64,000 bases of DNA from positions 1-64,000 of the forward strand of contig CAVZBW010000005.1 in the NCBI GenBank assembly GCA_963773635.1, given 5' to 3'. Below the pieces are notes generated by a model. That model searched no databases. It had not been told where the DNA came from and saw nothing but the letters and a program-made list of their open reading frames with translations. Positions 17,671 to 27,607 of the stretch are shown piece by piece. A program made the position numbers and the translations under genes. Within the stretch, counting starts at the first letter, position 1; every line of letters starts with the position of its first letter. The DNA comes from CAVZBW01 sp963773635. GTDB taxonomy: Bacteria; Actinomycetota; Acidimicrobiia; Acidimicrobiales; RAAP-2.

Positions 17671-18174
17671 GTGCGGTTGCGTCCGATGATCCTTGCGACG
17701 TGCATCTCCGGGGCGGTCATCGGGGTGGCGAGTGCGAACCTGGCGGGCATGCCTGCGGCTGGCGCTGCTCCCGTCGGGTTAGCAGCGGCGGGTCAGGCTC
17801 CCGGCGCCGCCAGCCCGACGGTAATCGGAGAGATCCTCGTTCATCGGTACTTCGTCCTTCTCCAGCAGCACAATGTGCCCGCCCTCCGAGCGTTCCTTTC
17901 GCCGGCGTTTCAGATCCAGCGCGCCGATGGGAGTGGGGCGACCAAGACGGCGTACCTTGACGATCTGCCCGTCGTCGAGAGTTTCCAACTCACGAATTTC
18001 GTCGCCACCGAGGCGCGCGGTGTGTTGGTGGTCCGGTACCTGGCGGACGTCACCGGTGAGGTGAATGGCCAGCCCTACACGCCCGGGCCCGCTCCTCGCC
18101 TCTCCGTCTTTTCCTGGAACGGGAGCAGCTGGCGGCTCATCGCACACGCCAACTTCAACCCGCTGACCGGGTAG
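17671..18174 (+). CDS. Secreted NTF2-like / SnoaL-type protein
   Basis: GTG 17671 is chosen because GGGAGG (17661-17666) stands at proper spacing before it. The N-terminus is a signal peptide (hydrophobic ILATCISGAVIGVASANLAG, cleavage probably after AAGA). The mature part has the cone-like NTF2 pattern: helix VIGEILVHRYFVLLQQHN, LRAFLSPAFQIQRADG, and later strands GVLVVRYLADVTG and RLSVFSWNGSSWRLIAHANF. Ligand and role are unknown. Confidence 0.65.
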   Translation: MRLRPMILATCISGAVIGVASANLAGMPAAGAAPVGLAAAGQAPGAASPTVIGEILVHRYFVLLQQHNVPALRAFLSPAFQIQRADGSGATKTAYLDDLPVVESFQLTNFVATEARGVLVVRYLADVTGEVNGQPYTPGPAPRLSVFSWNGSSWRLIAHANFNPLTG

Positions 18175-18194
18175 GACGCGGAAGTGGCCGTTCC

Positions 18195-18797
18195 TCAGGC
18201 GAAGGCCGAGTAGGCCTCGAGGCCGGCGAGGATCACGAGCACCACCGCAGTGATCTTGCGGATCATGGGAATGGGTACGTAGCGCAGGAGGCCACGGCCT
18301 CCGACCACCGCCAGGGCCGCCACCGTCCAGAGCGCGAGGACGGAGCCCACCGCCACCGAGAGAGGGGAGTGGTAATGGGCGGCCAGGTTGGCGGTGAGGA
18401 TCTGGGTCAGGTCGCCCCATTCGGCGAGGAAGATGACCAGGAAGGCCGTCAGCGCCGCCGGTCGCCCCCCGGCCTTGGCCTTGTCGACCAACTCCTGTTC
18501 GCGCTGTTCTTCGTCGTCGACCCTGCTGCGCCGGCTCTCGTACAGGGAGTACGCCGCGCCGGCCAGGAAGAGGGCGGCGACCACGGCCGAGACGGCGCGG
18601 TGGGGGAGCAGGTGGAAGATGGTGACGCCGATGGTGACCGCGATGACGACGTGGACGACGAAGGCGCCCGCCGCGCCGATCCAAACCGCCAAGGGTCGGC
18701 CACGGGTGGCGAGCATCAGCGAGGCAAACATCGTCTTGTCCGGCAGCTCGCCGACGAAGATGATGGGAAAGACCGCCGCAGCGATCGCGAGGTTCAC
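18195..18797 (-). CDS. GDT1/TMEM165-family cation exporter
   Basis: A 200-residue membrane protein with six predicted helices and the two diagnostic acidic motifs of the UPF0016/GDT1 family: VGELPDKTMFAS in helix 1 and LAEWGDLTQILT in the second repeat. A charged loop separates the two halves. Bacterial members such as MneA export manganese, while eukaryotic ones also move calcium. It shares direction with the MFS transporter gene located upstream of it (18842-20783). Confidence 0.88.
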   Translation of the reverse strand: MNLAIAAAVFPIIFVGELPDKTMFASLMLATRGRPLAVWIGAAGAFVVHVVIAVTIGVTIFHLLPHRAVSAVVAALFLAGAAYSLYESRRSRVDDEEQREQELVDKAKAGGRPAALTAFLVIFLAEWGDLTQILTANLAAHYHSPLSVAVGSVLALWTVAALAVVGGRGLLRYVPIPMIRKITAVVLVILAGLEAYSAFA

Positions 18798-18841
18798 GGG
18801 TCAGCCCCGCGACAGGGACTGGTGCGGACGGATCCGGGTCG

Positions 18842-20783
18842 TCAAGGAGCTCGGCCCCCCGGGCCCGACGATCCGGGGTTGGTGGGCCCGGGGTTGGTGG
18901 GCCCGGGGTTGGTGGGCCCGGGGTTGATGGGCCCGGGGTTGGTGGGCCCGGGGTCGTCGGGCCGGGGTCTGGTCCACGCCGGATAGGCAGGACCCGAATT
19001 GACCTCGCCTCGCGAGACGGGATCGCCGCGGGTCGCCCGATGTGCGCCCGACCGGCGCCGGCCGAGGAGGCGCGGGCGGCTCCTCGTGGCGGGACGAGGC
19101 TCCTCCACGGGGCTGTAGGCGAGGGAGGCTGCGGCCGTGGCGACGTCGCGGGGGTAGTGGCGGGTCCCTCGCAGCAGGATGATGCCGCTCGCCGCCATGG
19201 GCAGCAGCATGATGAAGAACGTGATCCGCAGCCCGTTGTTTTGGTGCTTGCTGTCGATCAGCTCCGACAGGCCGCCAAAGACGAGCGGGGCGAGGGCCTG
19301 GGCCCCGGTGCGCAGGAACGTGCGGATGCCCTCGGCTCGACCCCAGAGGAGCGGAGGCATGATGTCGAGGCGGGCGGCGTCGAGCGGCGGGTTCTGGGCG
19401 GTCAGGCAGAAGGCGGCCGCCGCGATGTAGGGCAGGGCGGTCAGCGGGCTGTGGGTCGTCAGGGCGGGGATGAAGAACCCCACCGTGAGGAGGGCGCCGA
19501 TGCCGGCAACGGTCATCCGGCCGCTGATGCGATGGCGGCGGACCAGGGAGTCGCCGATCCGCCCGCCGGAGAGCACGCCGCCGACCGCGGCGATCCCGAC
19601 GAACAGCATGAGCAGGTTGGCGAGGAGCTTGTCGACGTTGTACTGCCCGAGGGCGAAGGACAGCCCGAAGGTCTGGATGCCCGTGAGGAAGAAGTAGGCG
19701 CAGGCGCTCGAGACGATGAGCACCACGTTGGTCCTCACGCTGAGCACGTAGCGGGTGGCCTGGATGATGTTGAGCTTGCGGGGGTCGGTGCGCAGGATCA
19801 GGTCTGGATCGGGCTCGACGCCGTGCTCCTGGGCCAGCCGCTGGGCGTCGGTGATGTCCGGCACCGGCTCCTGGGCCGGCGCCCCCTCGACCAGCGTGGG
19901 GGCCTCCAAGGCGGCCTCCTTGCGACCGACGATCCGTGTGGCGCCGGGCTGGAGGGCGCTCGCGCCCCCCCGGGCCGGTTCTCGCAGGCTCCGGAGCTGC
20001 CAGGCCAGGACGAACGCCGGGATGGCGAGCACGACGAAGGCGGCCCGCCAGGAGAAGGCGGCCACGTCGCCCGTGATGAAGAACCCCGCTCCGGCCCCGA
20101 CCAGCTCGCCCGCCAGGATGTAGCCGTAGATCTTGCCCCGCTCGGCGCTCGGGAAATAGTCGCCGACGAGGGATGCGACGGCCGGCCCGGCGACGGCGGT
20201 CACCCCGCCGAGGAACAGGCGCACGAGCAGCAGGCCCCCAAACGTGCTGACCGTGGCGCTGAACACCATGGCCACGCCCCACAGGGTCACGGAGACCACG
20301 AGCAGCCCGATGCGGTGGGTCCGGTCGACGAGGATGCCGAAGGGCACGCTGAAGATGGCGCCGACGACGGCGGTGACCGAGACGAGGAGCCCGATGTCGG
20401 CCAGGCCGATGTGGAGGGCCTGGCGGAGCTCGTTGGCGGAGGCTCCCACGGTGGCGGTGTCGGCACTGGCCAGCGCCAGGACGGACGCCAGGAGGACGAT
20501 CACCCGGGTCCTGGCCGGACCCCCAAAGGCGGTGTCGAGGCCCCGCCAGGTGGCTCGGGCCGCCTGTCCCGCCCCCCGCCGGATGCTGCCGCCCGACGCC
20601 CCGGGGTTCGGAGGGTGCCTCGCCGGCCGGACCGGGAAGCCCCGACGGCGGGGTGGATCCCTGGCCGGCGGCGTCGGCCCCCCAGCCCGACGGGGCCCCA
20701 GGTGAGGTATCACCGGGTGCCGGCGGGATGTAGCCACCGGGAGCACCGGGGCCAAGGCGGGGGTCGTAAGAACCGGAGCTCAT
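18842..20783 (-). CDS. MFS transporter with proline-rich ends, one frameshift
   Basis: A twelve-helix major facilitator protein. The loop motif between helices 2 and 3 reads GILVDRTHRIGLL and the second half repeats it as GGRIGDSLVRRHRISGR. The N-terminus (MSSGSYDPRLGPGAPGG, from ATG 20783) is a long proline/glycine tail; the frame changes around 20610 and continues into the membrane domain. The C-terminal cytoplasmic tail ends in tandem NPGPT pentapeptides. Substrate unknown; helix order resembles spinster-like or sugar-phosphate MFS proteins only loosely. Confidence 0.8.
18875..18964 (-). repeat. Six tandem 15-bp units encoding NPGPT repeats
   Basis: The unit GGGGTTGGTGGGCCC (plus strand) occurs at 18875, 18890, 18905, 18920 (one change), 18935 and a degenerate copy at 18950. 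The period is a multiple of three and lies in the C-terminal coding part of the MFS gene, so copy-number change would lengthen or shorten the tail without changing frame. Confidence 0.9.
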
Positions 20784-20875
20784 GGTCGCTCCCATTGTGC
20801 AACCCCGAGCTCATGTTTCGGACGCATTTCTCGATCGGATCGGCCGGCACCGCTCCGATCAGGACCGACGAGGGA

Positions 20876-21373
20876 TCAGGGACCCGCGGGCCCCTCCCTT
20901 GGGGGTCCGAGCGTCCACACGTCGATCCGATCGATCCGGACGCGCATGAAAGGCGTGTCAAATCGGCGCGGCCCGTACACCGTGACGTCCCGCAGGTGGA
21001 CGTAGCCCACGGAGTCCGAATCGTCGTCGTCGCGGTAGGTCGAACGTAACCGCTCCATGGCGTCCGCCCACTCTCCGAGGGGCCTGGTTCGCAGTCCGTT
21101 GGTCGCCGCTCTATTTTCACGCAGCCTTGCCGCCTGCTCCGTCAGCCAGGACGGACCGTTGACCGCCCGTCCGACGATGATCGCCGACCCGACCACCAGG
21201 GAGACGTCCTCCCACACCTCCTCGGAGCTCGAGCCGAGCGCGTTGAGCGTCGAGATGATCTCTCCGAGGAGGAGATCGCCGTGCCACTCATCCGGCTCGG
21301 GCGGGGACCAGGCGCCGTACGGCACTTCGGTCGGCGCCTCGGTCGGGCTCCCTCGCCGCAGAACTTGCCTCAT
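20876..21373 (-). CDS. Hypothetical protein of 165 residues
   Basis: ATG 21373 follows an AAGGGGG-type ribosome binding site and starts MRQVLRRGSPTEAPTE; the longer upstream frame has no convincing start. The protein has a helical acidic middle (LLLGEIISTLNALGSSSEEVWEDV) and a C-terminal strand region (VGYVHLRDVTVYGPRRF, RVRIDRIDVWTLG) consistent with a small beta-barrel or binding domain. No family is recognised. About 230 bases upstream are comparatively AT-rich and probably hold its promoter. Confidence 0.6.
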   Translation of the reverse strand: MRQVLRRGSPTEAPTEVPYGAWSPPEPDEWHGDLLLGEIISTLNALGSSSEEVWEDVSLVVGSAIIVGRAVNGPSWLTEQAARLRENRAATNGLRTRPLGEWADAMERLRSTYRDDDDSDSVGYVHLRDVTVYGPRRFDTPFMRVRIDRIDVWTLGPPREGPAGP

Positions 21374-21601
21374 GCCCGCGCCCCCTTGCTCAAGCCATCT
21401 CGGCGCGTTGGTCACCGATGCTCCGCCTGAGGAGAACATCCCGCACGAGCGGAACTCGCTGCCCTCGCGAACGATGGGGGTTGCCTTGGTTAAGTCCCTA
21501 ACTACATTCCAACAAACGCAACTACCAAGATGCAGTGTAGAGCAGGCTGTTCGCCTCGCCAACTGGTACGGGGCAGTGCCCGAGGGAGCTCCGCCGTGGC
21601 C

Positions 21602-22021
21602 TCAGGATCCCGGTCGGTCGGTGAAGATGCCGCCCATGCCCGAGTGGATCTCGATCCACTCGGCCCCCTCGTCTCCCGCCGTCCACGAATAGAGCATGTC
21701 CGGGGAGAAGTAACCCATGCCCGCAGTCACGCGCTGGTTCCCAAAGCGCAGCTCCCCACGCAACAGGTAATTCACCTGATACGTGCCGTGCCGATGCGAT
21801 TTGACCCGCTCGCCGGGCTTGGCGGTCTCGTGGTAGACGCACAATTTGTCGGTCTGGACGAGCGTCCTCGTCACGAGGTCGCGTCCGAGCACCTCGAAGA
21901 AGTGCTCGGCGTCGGGCGATCCCGCCAGCATCTCCGCGTTGGTGTGGCCCGGAATGGAGGCGACGTCGAAGACAAATTGTCGCAGCGAGCCCCCGGCCCC
22001 CCCGTCTGCCGTGTCCGTCAT
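21602..22021 (-). CDS. Cupin-domain protein
   Basis: About 139 residues with a single cupin fold. Cupin motif 1 is seen as GERVKSHRHGTYQVNYLLRG with two histidines, and motif 2 region as GYFSPDMLYSWTAGDEG followed by WIEIHSG. Metal-binding cupins of this type include small dioxygenases and sensors; substrate unknown. ATG 22021 is the start of the conserved part. It lies downstream of the SDR gene on the same strand, 35 bases away, suggesting one transcript. Confidence 0.75.
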   Translation of the reverse strand: MTDTADGGAGGSLRQFVFDVASIPGHTNAEMLAGSPDAEHFFEVLGRDLVTRTLVQTDKLCVYHETAKPGERVKSHRHGTYQVNYLLRGELRFGNQRVTAGMGYFSPDMLYSWTAGDEGAEWIEIHSGMGGIFTDRPGS

Positions 22022-22055
22022 GAGGGGAGATCCTACGCTCTGGACAGGCTCGCGC

Positions 22056-22803
22056 TCAGCTGGCGGTGAGACCGTGGTCGACGGTGTAGACCGCACCGGT
22101 CACCGAGCGGGCCTCGTCGGAGGCCAGGAAGGCGAACAGCGCCGCGACCTCCTCGGGCTCGGTCATGCCGCGCACGCCCATCATCCGGCGGGCGAGGTCC
22201 GCGTCGACGTTGTCGGGGAAGGCGGTCGACCGCGCCAGGTTCGTGTTGGTGCCGGCGGGAGCGATGGCGTTGACGCGCAGTGACGTCTTCAGGTACTCGA
22301 CCGCAAGGGAGCGGGTGAGCTGGATGACCCCGCCCTTGCTCATGCAATAGGCGGCCGAGTACGGCACTCCCTGGATCCCGGCGTTGGAGGCGATGTTGAC
22401 CATGTTGCCGCCCGACTCGAGCAGGTGCGGGATGGCCGCCTGCGCGAGGAAGAAGTACGCGTCCAGGTTCACGGCCATGATCCGGCGGTACTGGTCCCGG
22501 GTCATCTGCGGGGTGTGCGTGGCCATGTAGATCCCGGCGACGTTGCCGAGCACGTCCAGCCGGCCCGAACCGCGTCAGGCAGACCTCGACCGCCGTGGCG
22601 CAGGCATCGGGGTCAACGAGATCCGCCTGGTGCGACGAGATCGTGTCGGTGCCCGCCACCCGTTGGGTCTCCGCCAGCCCATCCGGATCGATGTCGACCG
22701 CCAGCACCGAGGAACCCTCGTTGGCCAGCCGCACCGCGATCGCCCGACCGATGCCCGAGCCGGCGCCGGTGACGAGGGCCACCTTTCCACCGAAGCGGCT
22801 CAT
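22056..22803 (-). CDS. Short-chain dehydrogenase/reductase, one frameshift
   Basis: A classical SDR of about 249 residues: cofactor motif TGAGSGIGRAIA, an acidic residue after strand 2 (AVDIDPDG) that favours NAD(H), NVAGIY in place of NNAG, and the catalytic Ser...YCMSKGG (Tyr-x3-Lys). The frame changes near 22563 where an extra G in GGGCC breaks TRFG-RLDVLGNVAG. Substrate unknown. It is followed by the cupin gene and preceded by the amidohydrolase gene on the same strand. Confidence 0.85.
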
Positions 22804-22858
22804 GTGCCGGTGTCACCACGGGGGTGACGCAGTCGTCTGTCACCCGGAGCGGCCACGG

Positions 22859-24043
22859 TCACAGGACTGCGGGAGGCTCGAAGCCGTAGAGGTCCTTGCA
22901 ATTTCCCGCCACGATGGCCTGCACTGGGCCCGGGCTGAGCTCGCCCAAGATGGAAGCAAGGATGGCCCGGCTGCGAGGGAACGTGGACTCCGTGTGGGGA
23001 TAGTCGCTGCCCCACATGGGCACGCCCTGCCCGATCACGTCGAGCAGGCGCAGACCGTTGGCGTCCTCCTGGAAGGAAGCGAAGACGTTCCGGCGGAAGA
23101 AGTCGCTCGGGAGGGCGTCGGCATCCTGGAAGCGGATCCACTCGGGCCCGCGCCGCGGCCGGTCCGTGTACACGTAGTCGATGCGCTCGAGGTAAAAGGG
23201 GATCCAGCCGAGCTCGTGCTCCACCGAGCCGACGCGCAGGCGGGGGAACCGCTCGAAGACTCCCGAGAAGATGAGCTCCGCCAGGGACTGGCGGACCTGG
23301 AAGTCCGAGTTGACGAAGACCGAAGGCGGCACCTCCTTCACGTCGAGCCGGAACGCGGCGCTGCCGACCCGAGGGTCGGCGCGGTCCGTCGCGACGTGGA
23401 GCGACAGCGGCATGGCGAGATCCTGGGCGGCGGCCCAAAACCGGTCGTAGGCGGCCGAGCGGAAGGGCTGCCACGACGGCGGGGCGACGGTGATCAGGGC
23501 GCCACTCAGCCCACGCTGCCGGCAACGCTCGAGCTCGGTTACGGCCTCCTCGATGTCGTCGAGGTTGATCATGGCCACGCCCTTGAGCCGGCCCGGGTCC
23601 TGGCGGCAGAAGTCGGCGAGCCAGTCGTTGTAGACGCGCATGGCGGCGGTGACCACGTCGCTCACCGGCACCTCGTAGAGCACGAGACCCTGGCTCGGAT
23701 ACAGGACCGAGCCCCACACGCCGTCCCCCTCGTTCTCCGCGACGTAGCGGGCGGGCTCGTACGCGGCCGGGCGGACCTCCGAGAAGCGGGCCGAGGTCCG
23801 GAGCTCTTCGGGCTCGATCTCGAAGCGGTCGCCCGTCTGGAACCCGAGGAACGACATGGTCTTGTACCCGTCGACGATCCACCAGTCGCCATCGGGGAGG
23901 GACTCGACCCGGGGCATGCGCTCGGCCAGTGCGCCGCCCTTGCCCGCCCAGAGGTCGGGGGGCTCGATGATGTGCGAGTCCGAGGACAGGAGCCACTGCT
24001 TGGTCAGCAGCTCCGAGGTGGGAGGCGCCTCAAGATTGGTCAT
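22859..24043 (-). CDS. Amidohydrolase-fold protein (COG2159, ACMSD-like)
   Basis: About 394 residues from ATG 24043. The N-terminal SSDSHIIEPPDLW replaces the usual HxH strand with the D-x-H-x-x-E pattern seen in ACMSD-like amidohydrolases; the later SVEHELGWIPFYLERID and MWGSDYPHTESTFPRS supply histidine and the metal-binding aspartate. Such proteins act as metal-dependent decarboxylases or hydrolases in aromatic and terpenoid breakdown; the substrate is unknown. Gene order amidohydrolase-SDR-cupin suggests a small catabolic unit (inference). Confidence 0.83.
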   Translation of the reverse strand: MTNLEAPPTSELLTKQWLLSSDSHIIEPPDLWAGKGGALAERMPRVESLPDGDWWIVDGYKTMSFLGFQTGDRFEIEPEELRTSARFSEVRPAAYEPARYVAENEGDGVWGSVLYPSQGLVLYEVPVSDVVTAAMRVYNDWLADFCRQDPGRLKGVAMINLDDIEEAVTELERCRQRGLSGALITVAPPSWQPFRSAAYDRFWAAAQDLAMPLSLHVATDRADPRVGSAAFRLDVKEVPPSVFVNSDFQVRQSLAELIFSGVFERFPRLRVGSVEHELGWIPFYLERIDYVYTDRPRRGPEWIRFQDADALPSDFFRRNVFASFQEDANGLRLLDVIGQGVPMWGSDYPHTESTFPRSRAILASILGELSPGPVQAIVAGNCKDLYGFEPPAVL

Positions 24044-24110
24044 GGTCGAGACGGTACCGTCCGTTGCACGCCGGCGCTCGTGTTGGGCCCTGCTGATCGC
24101 CCGTCCGCCA

Positions 24111-26061
24111 TCAGGCGCGACGAGACCTCCCGACGAATTCCGACAGGCTCTCGGGGTTGCTGAGGGCGCCTCGGGAGACGACATCCTCGAGGGGAGCGCC
24201 CTCGAGGATCCGCTTGACGGGCACCTCGAGCTTCTTGCCGCTCAGGGTCCGTGGGACGTCCGCGACCGTCTCGATCCGGTCGGGGACGTGTCGGGGGGAG
24301 AGCTCGGTCCGGATCGCCCGCCGGATCTCCTCGTCGAGGCGCTCGTCCGAGGAGGCCGCGCAACCGGGCGCCAGGACCAGGAAGAGCACGAGGGTGTCGT
24401 CCTCGTCCAGGTGCACGACCAGGCTGTCGGTGACTTCGGGAAAGCCCTCGACCACCGAGTAGAGCTCCGAGGTCCCGATGCGTACGCCACCGCGGTTGAG
24501 CGTGGCGTCGCTGCGGCCGGAGATCACGCAGCTGCCGCGCTCCGTGAAACGGATCCAGTCGCCGTGCGACCAGAGTCCGGGGAAGCGGTCGAAGTAGGTC
24601 GCTCGCAGCCTCGATCCGTCTTCGTCTCCCCACAAGCCCACGGGCATCGAGGGAATCGGCGTCCGCAGCACCAACTCGCCCTCGGTCCCCACGGGCACCT
24701 CACCGCCGCGGTCGCTCCAGGCGGCAACGTCGCAGCCGAGGAGGGGCCGGCTGATCTCTCCCTCCCAGACGGGCACGAGCGGGTTGGTGCCGACAAAGGC
24801 GGTGCACACGTCCGTCCCTCCGCTCGTGCTGTTGACCTGCACGCCGGGGAGCTCGTCGGCCACCCAGCGAAAGCCCTCGGGCGGGAGGGGCGCGCCGGTG
24901 GACCCGACCTGCCGCACCTGCTGAAGCGGTCCCAGCCGGGAGGGCCGAAGACCCTCCTTGCGGCACGCCATGAGAAACGGTGCCGATGCCCCAAAGAGGG
25001 TGCAGCCGGACTCGGCCGCCAGGCGCCACAAGGTGGTGAGGTCGGGGTGGCGTGGGTTCCCGTCGAAGCACAGCAGGGTGGCGCCGACCAGGAGCCCCGA
25101 GACGAGGAGGTTCCACATCATCCAGCCCGTGGTCGTGAACCAGAAGAAGCGGTCGTCGCGCCCGAGGTCGTGGTGGAGGGCGAGCGCCTTCCAGTGCTCG
25201 AGCAGGATCCCGCCGGTGCCGTGAACGATCGGCTTGGGCAGTCCGGTGGTGCCGCTGGAGAACAGTACGTAGAGGGGGTGGTCGAAGGCCACCGGCTCGT
25301 GCTCGACGGGTTCCCCGGTCGCCTCGCGGACTTCGTGCCACCGCAGCGCCCCGGGGAGGGGGCGCTCGTCGAGATATGGGAGGTGCAGGATCGCCTCGAG
25401 CGACGGTAGGGCGCGCCGGATGGCCTCGACCTCGGCCCGGCGATCGATGGCCGTCGCGCCGTAGCGGTAGCCGTCGACGGTCATCAGCACCTTGGGGCCG
25501 AGCTGACCCAGCCGGTCGACCACGCTGCGTACGCCGAACTCGGGCGCGCACGACACCCAGATCGCCCCGAGGCTCGCCGTCGCCAGGAAGCCGGCGATCG
25601 TCTCGGGCAGGTTGGGGAGATAGGCGGCCACGCGGTCTCCCGCACGCACGCCCACTTGCCGGAGCCAGGATCGCAGGGACCCGACCTCCCGAGAGAGCCG
25701 GTCCCAGGTCCACTCCTCCGGATCCCGGGTCTGCGAGCGCGAGACGATGGCGACGTCCCGGCCGCGCCCGAGCCCGTCGCGGAGGGCGTGCTCGCTGTAG
25801 GACACGGTGGCGCCGGGGAACCAGCGGGTGCCCGGCATCGCCAGGTGTTCGACGGGGATCGAGGCGGTCTCGTGCCAGCGGATCTCGGCGAACTCGGCCA
25901 GACTGCTCCAGAACTGCCCGGGTTCCTCGATGGACCAGGCGAGCGCCCGGTCGTAGTCCTCCAGGGTCCGGCCCGTGGCGAGCTCCCGCCCAGTCGAGGA
26001 ACTGGCCCATGCGGCTGGTCTGGCGGGCGTCGGCTGCCGGCTCCCACAGGACTCGTGGCAT
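24111..26061 (-). CDS. Acetoacetyl-CoA synthetase, one frameshift near the N-terminus
   Basis: An acyl-CoA synthetase of the ANL superfamily, about 650 residues. The phosphate loop LFSSGTTGLPKPIVHG, the WFTTTGWMMWNLL segment, STSGGTDVCTAF and the A8 hinge region GRSDATLNRGGVRIGTSELY with the late lysine in RTLSGKKLEVPVKRIL are typical of acetoacetate-CoA ligase. It activates acetoacetate or similar ketoacids with ATP. ATG 26061 starts MPRVLWEPAADARQTSRM; the frame changes near 25988 and continues TLEDYDRALAWSIEEP. Confidence 0.87.
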
Positions 26062-26098
26062 CCGTGGAGTCTGCCCTCTCGCATCGTGTACGCGCCGA

Positions 26099-26812
26099 TC
26101 ATCTGTCGGCGGCTTGGCCATCGAGCAGCCGCCACCACTGGCCCAGCTCCGGTGATGTCGGACCGACGATTGCCGGATCTCGAAGGAGCTCGTCACGTCG
26201 GAGTCGGGGGAGCAGCGCGTAGTGGATCGAGTCGAGCACGCTCACGACGGCGAGCGCCCACCACAGCGCCCGTACGTAGGCCACCGCCAGCGCGGGGTCG
26301 TCCCACTCGTAGAGACCGCGGTAGCGACCCCGCTCGTCGTGGCGGAACCACAATTTGGAGACGAACCCCGGGAAGCCGGCGAAGAGGATCGTGTTGAGCT
26401 CGCTCTCGTACCGGAACAGCGCATGGCCGGGCTTGCTGCGCACGTAGCGGAGCTTGAAGGTTACGACGAGCACGGCCGGCGCCGTCGTGGGACGACGATC
26501 CACGGTGGTCTCCCGGTAGACGATGGGCGCGGTCCCGTCCGCGAACCGGAACCGCCGGCCGACGTGGTCAGACGGTCGATGGAGTCGCCGTCCGGCGATC
26601 AGCGCGGTGGTCCGGGAGGCACAGCGGCCCAGTGCCGCGTGAGGCGTCGGCGGCCGAGAGGGGGCGTTCCTCGACGACGGAACCGGATGCCCGGCCGGCG
26701 GCGAGCCGGGAGATGCTGCCCACCTCGATGTCTCCGGCGCGGACACGACCTTCCCCGGCATCATCCATAGGGCCGAATTATCGACGCGGCGTGAGCAGGG
26801 GAGATCCGACAC
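26099..26812 (-). CDS. Hypothetical protein, possible dimeric alpha/beta-barrel fold
   Basis: The conserved-looking part starts around GRRFRFADGTAPIVYRET and includes VLVVTFKLRYVRS, FAGFPGFVSKLWFRHDERG and YRGLYEWDDPALAVAYVRA, a pattern like small ferredoxin-fold monooxygenase-type proteins. The first 70 residues of the open frame look non-native, so the true start is probably inside (no ATG or GTG found at the expected place). It is divergent from the VapB-like antitoxin. Function unknown. Confidence 0.45.
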   Translation of the reverse strand: MSDLPCSRRVDNSALWMMPGKVVSAPETSRWAASPGSPPAGHPVPSSRNAPSRPPTPHAALGRCASRTTALIAGRRLHRPSDHVGRRFRFADGTAPIVYRETTVDRRPTTAPAVLVVTFKLRYVRSKPGHALFRYESELNTILFAGFPGFVSKLWFRHDERGRYRGLYEWDDPALAVAYVRALWWALAVVSVLDSIHYALLPRLRRDELLRDPAIVGPTSPELGQWWRLLDGQAADR

Positions 26813-26820
26813 CTGACCTG

Positions 26821-26833
26821 TACAATGACCATA
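26821..26833 (+). promoter_or_regulatory. Predicted leaderless promoter of the first toxin-antitoxin pair
   Basis: TACAAT (26821-26826) is a near-perfect -10 box and the ATG at 26833 lies six bases after it, where transcription would be expected to begin. This spacing is typical of leaderless actinobacterial transcripts. Confidence 0.55.
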
Positions 26834-27060
26834 TGACTCGTCAACTGACCGCTACGGAGGCCAAGGTCACGCTCCTCGCCCTGCTCGATGAGGTTGCCGC
26901 CGGCGAGGAGATCGAGATCACCAAGCACGGCCACACAGTGGCCCGGCTGGTGCCGGCGAGCGGCCCTCGTGCCCTCAAGGGGAGGCTGGCCGACGTGGCA
27001 CGGACGGCGTGTGTCGAGACCGAGTTGTTCTCCACTGGCGAGGCGTGGAACGCCTCATGA
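26833..27060 (+). CDS. Phd/YefM-type antitoxin
   Basis: A 75-residue antitoxin of the Phd/YefM fold: MTRQLTATEAKVTLLALLDEV, then GEEIEITKHGHTVARLVPAS, the conserved DNA-binding N-terminal core, and a short acidic C-terminus that would bind the toxin. Its stop overlaps the start of the PIN-domain gene by four bases (ATGA), the usual coupled arrangement. It is expected to repress its own promoter as a complex with the toxin. Confidence 0.88.
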   Translation: MTRQLTATEAKVTLLALLDEVAAGEEIEITKHGHTVARLVPASGPRALKGRLADVARTACVETELFSTGEAWNAS

Positions 27061-27449
27061 CGACCGTACTCCTGGACACACACGCCGCACACTGGTGGTC
27101 GGCCGAACCGGCGAGACTCAGCCCGGCCGCCGCGGGCGCCATCGACGCCGCCGACGAGCTCGCCGTCTCGGCGATCTCGTGGTACGAGCTCGCCTGGCTG
27201 GCCAAGCACGAGCGCATCGAGCTGACCAGGCCAGTGCGCACCTGGCTGGGGGAGATGGCTCGCGATGTCCGTACCGTGGGCATCACGCCCGCGATCGCCG
27301 ACACGGCCGCGGCCCTTTCGTCGGCCTTTCCCGGTGATCCCGCCGATCGCATCATCTATGCCACTGCGATCGAATTCGGATGGACGCTGCTCACCAAGGA
27401 CCGCGCCCTGCGCAGCCATCGCCACCCGAGTGAGATCACGCTGTGGTGA
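27057..27449 (+). CDS. PIN-domain toxin (VapC-like ribonuclease)
   Basis: A 130-residue PIN domain starting MTTVLLDTHAAHWW. The acidic active-site residues are in place: Asp in LLDTH, Glu in ISWYELAWLA, and the C-terminal Asp pair in DPADRIIYATA and LLTKDRAL. VapC toxins cut tRNA or rRNA. Start ATG 27057 overlaps the antitoxin stop. All catalytic positions appear intact, unlike the PIN gene at 33204. Confidence 0.88.
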   Translation: MTTVLLDTHAAHWWSAEPARLSPAAAGAIDAADELAVSAISWYELAWLAKHERIELTRPVRTWLGEMARDVRTVGITPAIADTAAALSSAFPGDPADRIIYATAIEFGWTLLTKDRALRSHRHPSEITLW

Positions 27450-27607
27450 CGATCCAGCCGAGGACAGCTGTGTAGCACAACGCCTGCCGGATCCGGCTCG
27501 ATGGCGGGACCGGACTCGACCCTGCCCGCCGCGCACCGTCGGTCCCTGTCGGCTGCCGCTCCGCGGGTGATCGCTCGTCCCCCTAACCAGCACCCTCACG
27601 GGCGCGC

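Noticed and set aside
18875..18964. Tandem units looked like a CRISPR array at first sight
   Set aside because: The 15-bp units follow each other without spacers and encode NPGPT inside an MFS gene.
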